A stretch of DNA of 64,000 bases from a virus. Under the pieces are notes generated by a model that ran no database searches, was not told the origin of the DNA, and worked only from the letters and a program-made list of their open reading frames with translations. The stretch is taken from positions 1-64,000 of IMG/VR virus record IMGVR_UViG_3300025645_000067. The stretch is one strand, 5' to 3'. Below are positions 58,488 to 64,000 of this stretch, one piece after another. How positions within the stretch are numbered: position 1 is the stretch's first letter; the number at the start of each line of letters is the position of its first letter. Both the position numbers and the translations under genes were made by a program.

Positions 58488-59209
58488 TGACCATAACTCA
58501 ATTAGATAGAACGATAGAAAAGCTGATTAAAGACACTATAATTAGTAAAGGGTACTTATCTGCCTATACAGGTGATAAAGTTGCGTACAAGGCGGCAAAT
58601 GATGCCATAAGAGCTGGTGGAGATAGTCTTATCGAAGTCTTTGGAGTAGGTAGTAATTCAGATAGAAAAGATTTACAACCAAATAGGATTACTGTAAATA
58701 GGGAAAGCTTACTACCTAGCTTGTCAGGAGGCTTTGACATTGGTACATCTCCACTAGGAGGGTTACATACAACTTCTTATGAAGAGTATGTGGATGGTGG
58801 AGCAATGACTAAATTTAGGAAGTTAAAAAATGTGTCTAGAACAGTTAATATAATTTACCATATTCGCACCTTGACCAATACAACCAAGTATGAAAGAATA
58901 TGCTTAGAGGCATTACTAGAGACTTTTGACATTCATAGTTATGTGCCTGTTTTGAATAGCGATTATACAGCGTTAGATAATGATACTTTAGTACTGGTAG
59001 AAGTAGATAATTACAGCGATTTAACTACTCGAATGGATTTGAAGGAGATGTTATTAATTATACATGCTAAGGATGTTTGTTTACAGTACGGAAATAATGT
59101 ACTTTTGGATGACATAGCCCCTTTAACTGAGGTACATAATATCGTACATGACCAATTACCAGACGATGAAACTTTAGTAGACACCATAACCTATAGAACA
59201 GATGATTAA
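58487..59209 (+). CDS. probable tail terminator / neck protein
   Basis: 240 residues, alpha/beta. It follows the gp10-like gene, the usual place of a tail terminator, but is longer than most (about 130-180). Part TNTTKYERICLEALLETFDI has the look of a terminator helix. Overlaps the next gene by eight bases. Assigned by position. Confidence 0.5.
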   Translation: MTITQLDRTIEKLIKDTIISKGYLSAYTGDKVAYKAANDAIRAGGDSLIEVFGVGSNSDRKDLQPNRITVNRESLLPSLSGGFDIGTSPLGGLHTTSYEEYVDGGAMTKFRKLKNVSRTVNIIYHIRTLTNTTKYERICLEALLETFDIHSYVPVLNSDYTALDNDTLVLVEVDNYSDLTTRMDLKEMLLIIHAKDVCLQYGNNVLLDDIAPLTEVHNIVHDQLPDDETLVDTITYRTDD

Positions 59210-59894
59210 GACCACTATAAAGACAGTCCTTTCCAACTATGTCGATACAAACATAAATACCAATAATGCCCAAGCAATTACAGGCAGTATTATGAATGTC
59301 TTTTTAAAGGATTTTTTAGATGCTATTGAATCTTCTATGATAAGGAGTAATACACCACCCACGTTAGATACTGATAAAAGATTTTGGTATGACTTGGATA
59401 ATGATGTATTAAAGGTAAGGAATGCAGCCGATAATGATTGGGTAACTATTGGAGGCTTGGCAGGAGCAGTATTGGATTTAGGGGATGGGTGTATCGTAGA
59501 AGTATTAGGAAATACTACCGTAGGGGATTGGAGCTATACCAAGGCTAATGGTCAAGGTACTATAATCATACCTCTCAACTCTTTTCTTTTGAATGGTACG
59601 ATTAGAGGCAGTATGGCTGATGGTAATTATGCCGATGGTAATTATGTAAGTGCTTTTAGATTAAATATTAGGAATACAGGAGGGGGTTATAATTTGAATT
59701 ATGCTACAGCTTTAATTAAGAAAATGGACATCGTAGATGCGACAAACCAAGGGCAAATAAATGTCAATACTCCGATGGTATTTGACCAAGGATTAATCCA
59801 AAAATCTATTTGCGGTATTACTAGTAATGAGATTGGTATAGGCTTTAATAGAATTAGTCAATTTTATACCGCGGGATGGATGATAACCTTTTAA
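59202..59894 (+). CDS. probable structural / fibre-associated protein
   Basis: 230 residues. N-terminal helical part (IKTTIKTVLSNYVDTNINTN, as in trimeric fibre bases), then TPPTLDTDKRFWYDLDNDVL, a segment common in fibre and adhesin proteins that introduces a beta-rich domain. The end is beta-rich. It is the first of the genes separating the neck block from the sheath in the presumed circular order. Confidence 0.5.
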   Translation: MIKTTIKTVLSNYVDTNINTNNAQAITGSIMNVFLKDFLDAIESSMIRSNTPPTLDTDKRFWYDLDNDVLKVRNAADNDWVTIGGLAGAVLDLGDGCIVEVLGNTTVGDWSYTKANGQGTIIIPLNSFLLNGTIRGSMADGNYADGNYVSAFRLNIRNTGGGYNLNYATALIKKMDIVDATNQGQINVNTPMVFDQGLIQKSICGITSNEIGIGFNRISQFYTAGWMITF

Positions 59895-59903
59895 CCCTAA
59901 GAA

Positions 59904-60797
59904 ATGAGAATTTTATATACAGTATTCTTCTTCCTATCCTTAGGAGCTAATTTAATAAGCCAAGACTCATTACATCAAACATTTAATGCTTTGATTACTA
60001 TTGAGTCCAGTAGTGGATTTGAACCTAGCTATAGAATAGTAGGGAATGTGAACAACCCGTCAGGTAAGTTTTTACCAACTGCTCAGAGTATTACAGAAGG
60101 TATGTTTATCACAGCCGAATATGCCCAAGGAATAAATAGATTTACAGCAAGTTTTGAAATAGATTCAGTAGTTAGTGTAGTAGGGAGTAGGGTTACATTG
60201 GATTTGACTAATAGAAGTGGTAAGCCTGTTTACTCTTTTCCTGTAGGTACTCATGGTATTGGGGGAAGGGCAGGAGTATTTATAGCGGTCACTACAGCCG
60301 AGCCTCAGGAGGAGAGGGTAAGTAAGATTAATGACGTGTTTTATAGGCTAAGAAACTCCTTAGATACTTTCTACATAAATAAGAATTTAGATACAACTAT
60401 TATTTGTTATTCATTTATAAAAAATGATAGTGTTTTGTGTGATACCTTACTAGATGTTTCTTTGCATCCATTATTGAAAGATACTGTCACAATTTCAGGT
60501 TTCGTACCTACTTTATATGCTCCTTTACATTATAATGGCGCAGATTTTGAGTTAGCTGATACTAGTAAATTAGCCTCAGTATTAATTGTAGATATATTAG
60601 ATGCCACAACTGTAGTTATAACCCATGAGGGTACTTACGAGAACATTTTTAGTATACCCTCAGGTATTTATTTTTTAGGGGCGACTATAGGAGTAGCCAC
60701 TACTACCATATTTGATAGAAATAAACAATTTCTATATGAAGTCTATGGGAATAGAATACATATAGATATAGGCGATATAATATTGAATACAAATTAA
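59904..60797 (+). CDS. exported protein with signal peptide, unknown function
   Basis: 297 residues. A signal-like N-terminus (MRILYTVFFFLSLGANLISQ) is followed by beta-rich sequence. VSKINDVFYRLRNSLDTFYI resembles a coiled linker seen in fibre-like proteins. It could be a virion fibre with a hydrophobic head or a protein secreted from infected cells. First of four signal-bearing genes here. Confidence 0.6.
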   Translation: MRILYTVFFFLSLGANLISQDSLHQTFNALITIESSSGFEPSYRIVGNVNNPSGKFLPTAQSITEGMFITAEYAQGINRFTASFEIDSVVSVVGSRVTLDLTNRSGKPVYSFPVGTHGIGGRAGVFIAVTTAEPQEERVSKINDVFYRLRNSLDTFYINKNLDTTIICYSFIKNDSVLCDTLLDVSLHPLLKDTVTISGFVPTLYAPLHYNGADFELADTSKLASVLIVDILDATTVVITHEGTYENIFSIPSGIYFLGATIGVATTTIFDRNKQFLYEVYGNRIHIDIGDIILNTN

Positions 60798-60838
60798 TCT
60801 CTCTATTTCAAATTTTTTCAACTTTGTAAACAGGCTAT

Positions 60839-61234
60839 ATGATGGACATAGACCTTTTAATGGTTAAGGAGGGGTTAACCCAATTATTAATGGTTACGGG
60901 AAGTGTAGGGTTAGCCGTATCAGAAAAGACACAAATAAGCCTACTTAATATTTTATATGTATTAGTACTTACTTTATGTTTTATATTATTTATTTCTCCT
61001 TCTGTATGTGGTATTACTGAGGCTATAAAATGCGAGGCTATAGAATTTATAGTAGGAGCATCTAGTTTAAGATTAGTTAGTATTTTTCAATTATTATTAG
61101 AGGGTACTATTAAAATAATTACTAAGACAATAGTTAAAATAACCGAACAACCTTTACAATTTTTATCTAAGATTTTTGGAATAGATTTAACTTTAAATAA
61201 TAAAGATGGAAAAAATAATGATGATATTAACTAA
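60839..61234 (+). CDS. membrane protein of unknown function
   Basis: 131 residues. Hydrophobic segments near 38-63 (LLNILYVLVLTLCFILFISP) and a less marked one near 85. The end is amphipathic and Lys/Asn-rich. It overlaps the next gene by 29 bases. Its leader has a weak CAACTTTG box. Could be a holin or membrane partner of the next protein. Confidence 0.55.
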   Translation: MMDIDLLMVKEGLTQLLMVTGSVGLAVSEKTQISLLNILYVLVLTLCFILFISPSVCGITEAIKCEAIEFIVGASSLRLVSIFQLLLEGTIKIITKTIVKITEQPLQFLSKIFGIDLTLNNKDGKNNDDIN

Positions 61235-61829
61235 ACAATTTACTCCTCTAAAAGAAAGTAAGGGGTTAGATTTAAATTTAAATATGAAAGGTATATTCAA
61301 TGTAATTGTACCTTATGTTTTAATTATTTTAGGAATAGTTATTATGTTAGGTTGGCTCTGCGAGTGGGAGTGGGTAATTAAGGACGAAGTAGGTATGAAA
61401 TTCCAAACCGCTTTATACTTTTTTATAATTGGGATAGTGTTTATTAGGTCAGAGAAGAAACGCTCCCAACATTATTTTTTAGGTTGGATTAGTGGAGTAC
61501 TTATTTGTTTTGTTATTAGTGTTTTATTAGGTAAAACTGTATCTTTTCTCCCTCCCTTTGCTCTTAGTACAGGTGTAGAAATTCCTACTGTAATTATTCC
61601 TTCCTACTTAGCTATATTCCTAGCTGTAACATCTATAGCAGGAACTTATTTCCAACTTTATAAAATGAGTTTAATTATTATTATCTTTGCTATAATTGCT
61701 CTCTTAGGGCATACTCTACAAGTACCTATATTATACGGCTACTTACCTCAGTTAAGTAAAGGTATGGCGTTTACTACTTCTATTGGTATGCTACACGTAG
61801 GAGCATGGATGTATCATAAATACAAATAA
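61206..61829 (+). CDS. multi-pass membrane protein
   Basis: 207 residues with about six hydrophobic helices (for example VIVPYVLIILGIVIMLGWLC, YFFIIGIVFI, GWISGVLICFVISVLLG, SYLAIFLAVTSIAGTYF, LIIIIFAIIALLGHTL). No known transporter signature. Such a protein is unusual within a phage late block. It lies between two membrane/secretion-type genes. Possible roles: host envelope change, superinfection exclusion or lysis. Confidence 0.65.
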   Translation: MEKIMMILTKQFTPLKESKGLDLNLNMKGIFNVIVPYVLIILGIVIMLGWLCEWEWVIKDEVGMKFQTALYFFIIGIVFIRSEKKRSQHYFLGWISGVLICFVISVLLGKTVSFLPPFALSTGVEIPTVIIPSYLAIFLAVTSIAGTYFQLYKMSLIIIIFAIIALLGHTLQVPILYGYLPQLSKGMAFTTSIGMLHVGAWMYHKYK

Positions 61830-61832
61830 AGC

Positions 61833-62798
61833 ATGAGGTTATTAGTTACCATCATTTTTAGTTTACTCTCCATTGTATGTATGGGGCAAAGTAATAATAG
61901 GAAACAAACTATTAGTGCTGATAAATATGTAGTATCGGTTATTTATAATGACTCATCTACTATATTTAAGCTTAGTGATAGTACAAGCTTTGAGGTCGCT
62001 ATTAATGAGGTATCCATAGTCAATGGAGTACCTATAGGAGTGATACCTAATGTAGAAATTGTAGCAGATACATCTAGTGGCATACCTATTTTTTATATGG
62101 ATTTGGGAGGTACAGGTAATTGGATAAAAGCTTTTGGTGGTATAACAGGAGGAGAGGTAAAGACAGATACTTTAGTACTATATGGTATAGGTAGTGATTC
62201 TATTAAGATAACTATACCAGAAATAAACCTAAGTGGGGATATAGGTACTGGTAAACTAGGGTTGGGAGATACTTTAAATTTTAGGAGTGGGAAAAATGTA
62301 ACGGTATTAGAAGTTATAAACGATGGTAATAATAATTTGAGGTTGTTATTGAATCTAAATTTTAGTAACTTGGATAGTACCGATACGGGGAATATAGCTA
62401 CTAAATTAATGACTGATTCAGTAGCTAATAGACTCTTTAAAGACAGTTTACACATTGACTCTATCCAATACCTTTTAGATAATTCTATTGACTCTATTAA
62501 GTTTATAAATGATAGTATTAGTATCTATTGGCATAGGAAGGAGGTGGATAGAATAAGGTCAGGTATAGGGCTTATTACAGTAGATACGGTAACGATAGGT
62601 AGTAGTAGTTTTATTGATGTAGCTTTTGACCTTCCTACTACCAATATTGAAAATGAACTAGAAATAGTACGGGATGGTTTTAGTTGTACTCATGGTAGGG
62701 ATTATACCATAGGATTGAATGGAGTAGGTTTGAGGAGAAGGATTACATTTATTATACCTCTCTTAAATGAGAGGGTAAGAATAGAATTAAGATTATGA
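61833..62798 (+). CDS. exported fibre-like protein with signal peptide
   Basis: 321 residues. Signal-like N-terminus ending in CMGQS. The body is rich in Ser, Asp and Ile with repeated short motifs (DSIQYLLDNSIDSIKFINDS), typical of fibrous or adhesive proteins. The C-terminus is beta-rich. Overlaps the next gene by four bases. Confidence 0.6.
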   Translation: MRLLVTIIFSLLSIVCMGQSNNRKQTISADKYVVSVIYNDSSTIFKLSDSTSFEVAINEVSIVNGVPIGVIPNVEIVADTSSGIPIFYMDLGGTGNWIKAFGGITGGEVKTDTLVLYGIGSDSIKITIPEINLSGDIGTGKLGLGDTLNFRSGKNVTVLEVINDGNNNLRLLLNLNFSNLDSTDTGNIATKLMTDSVANRLFKDSLHIDSIQYLLDNSIDSIKFINDSISIYWHRKEVDRIRSGIGLITVDTVTIGSSSFIDVAFDLPTTNIENELEIVRDGFSCTHGRDYTIGLNGVGLRRRITFIIPLLNERVRIELRL

Positions 62799-63382
62799 AG
62801 TATTTACTTTTATGTATTTTGGCACTATGCTCTATTAGGACTTCTGCTCAGGTATCTTGTGTAGTAGATAGTATAGGTATCGCTCCTTGTGTTTTTGACC
62901 AAAAGGTCTATGTAATACCTGTTCATGTAGCTTATACAGGTACACCAGATAGTGTTTTGATTGAAGTTACAGGATTAGACTATACCTTCCAGCCACAATA
63001 TTTTAGGATGTTCCAACACTTCACTAATCCAAGCAGTACAAATACTTTTAATTTTCCGATATATGATAAGGATGTTTATACTGATAGCGTTGATGTTAAA
63101 ATTACTTTAATCGGTCATACTTGTAATAGTGTTACTGACTTCCTTATGGAAACATTAATTGTTGATGACCCAATATGTTTTTGTCAGGAATATTATGTTT
63201 TGAGTGGACAATTAAATGAGGATAAAAACTACATTGTATCTACTTATATAGAATCAAGCCAAGAAATATTAACAGGAAATAATGTATTATATTCAGCTAA
63301 AACACATATAGAGTTAACCGATGGATTTGTATTAGAAGATGAGTCCATTTTAGAAATAAACCATATAGGATGCGATTTATAA
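62795..63382 (+). CDS. exported cysteine-containing protein with signal peptide
   Basis: 195 residues. MKYLLLCILALCSIRTSAQ is a good signal peptide with an SAQ cleavage site. The mature part has about seven cysteines (VSCVVD, APCVFD, HTCNSV, DPICFCQEY, GCDL), suggesting disulphides in the periplasm or outside. Beta-rich; ends with LTDGFVLEDESILEINHIGC. Overlaps the next gene by 13 bases. Confidence 0.62.
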   Translation: MKYLLLCILALCSIRTSAQVSCVVDSIGIAPCVFDQKVYVIPVHVAYTGTPDSVLIEVTGLDYTFQPQYFRMFQHFTNPSSTNTFNFPIYDKDVYTDSVDVKITLIGHTCNSVTDFLMETLIVDDPICFCQEYYVLSGQLNEDKNYIVSTYIESSQEILTGNNVLYSAKTHIELTDGFVLEDESILEINHIGCDL

Positions 63383-64000
63383 TTATAGTAATATTAGGTT
63401 TATTCCCTTTTCTCCTTACAGCACAAAATGAGGGGCTAAATTATTATTTAATTAAGCCTGCTACTGGTGAGGGTTTTGTACTTTATAGTACCGACTTAGG
63501 AGGCAGATTTTCTCCTGTTTTATTATCTACTTTAATAGATACTACAGGAGTAAATACTGACTCTTTAGTGGCAAGTAATCAATTAATATCTATCTCTCCT
63601 TTCCTTTCGCCAAATGGAGATACTATAGGAACAATATTTATGTTGTCAGGTAGTGGAGGGCAATTATATTATAAAAATGGTTACGGTATGAGCATTCAAA
63701 CCGATGGATTAAGTACTATTTTAAATACAGATACTTCTACATTAGATAATAGATATTTTAAATTGCTTGAAGGATTAAGAGTATTAGACACCTTAGGGTT
63801 TCATGCAGATACACTATTAGTTTTCAGAGATTCCATTGATAGCCATTCTGACCGATTAGATAATATAGAGGCAAGCAGTAGCGATAATCAAACATTAAGC
63901 TTTATTTTTCCAGACCTCAGTATCCTAAGGGGGAATAGTGTAAGTTTGTCAGCATTAAGAGAGTGGGCAAATATAACAGGTAAACCTACTACTTTTCCTG
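63370..64000 (+). CDS. exported fibre/adhesin-like protein, 3' truncated by window edge
   Basis: At least 210 residues from the ATG at 63370, still open at 64000. Signal-like N-terminus (IIIVILGLFPFLLTAQN). Later sequence includes FHADTLLVFRDSIDSHSDRL, then DNQTLSFIFPDLSILRGNSV and SLSALREW. The last is a repeat unit common in flavobacterial adhesins and phage fibres (the DNQTLS...GNSV-LS type). A surface fibre or host-binding role is likely. Confidence 0.6.
   Translation, partial: MRFIIIVILGLFPFLLTAQNEGLNYYLIKPATGEGFVLYSTDLGGRFSPVLLSTLIDTTGVNTDSLVASNQLISISPFLSPNGDTIGTIFMLSGSGGQLYYKNGYGMSIQTDGLSTILNTDTSTLDNRYFKLLEGLRVLDTLGFHADTLLVFRDSIDSHSDRLDNIEASSSDNQTLSFIFPDLSILRGNSVSLSALREWANITGKPTTFP

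Overview
The window is a block of a tailed double-stranded DNA phage genome with a contractile tail (myovirus morphology). Every gene I can support is on the + strand. The host is probably a member of the Bacteroidota, likely a flavobacterium. The evidence is: AT-rich sequence with A-rich leaders and almost no Shine-Dalgarno sites; promoter-like sites with a TAnnTTTG-type -7 box; secretion signals ending in SAQ, GQS or TAQ; and a DNQTLS-type repeat at the right end. The standard code is used (TAA, TAG and TGA all serve as stops). I see no integrase, lysogeny repressor, tRNA or CRISPR array.

Layout. 1-125: tail end of an upstream gene. 266-12457: tail sheath, tube, tail assembly chaperone with a likely -1 frameshift, tape measure, tube initiator/hub proteins, spike, wedge proteins (gp53-, gp25-, gp6- and gpI-like) and a fibre-like protein. 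12636-17028: early genes (RadC-like, DUF932-like, small unknowns, a winged-helix-like protein). 17187-37457: DNA methyltransferase, DnaB-like helicase, primase, UvsW-like helicase, HNH protein, family A DNA polymerase, ssDNA-binding protein, SbcD/SbcC pair, ParB-like protein, resolvase-like nuclease, RNase H and Dda-like helicase. 37573-45011: small early proteins, a second ParB-like protein, and a sugar/modification cluster (glycosyltransferase-like, SAM methyltransferase, PIG-L deacetylase, WbqC-like) with a strongly structured intergenic RNA. 44995-48200: terminase small and large subunits and an amidase endolysin. 49960-59209: portal-MuF fusion, protease-scaffold fusion, decoration-like protein, major capsid protein and neck genes. 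59202-64000: structural and secreted or membrane proteins, the last gene running off the window. Late genes lie at both ends, which suggests a circular or circularly permuted genome cut within the late region.

The most striking system is the DNA polymerase. It is a UDG-exonuclease-polymerase fusion encoded in two separate genes. The first ends in the N-half of an intein and the second begins with the C-half. A Vsr/DUF559-type endonuclease gene sits between them and overlaps both. Trans-splicing would rebuild a polymerase of about 942 residues. The arrangement matches the 'fractured gene' class of split inteins.

Regulation looks modular. Near-identical promoter-leader cassettes precede early operons, while structural operons carry a different -7 box. 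Many operons end in clear hairpin terminators. All functional calls come from reading motifs and gene order; no database search was run.
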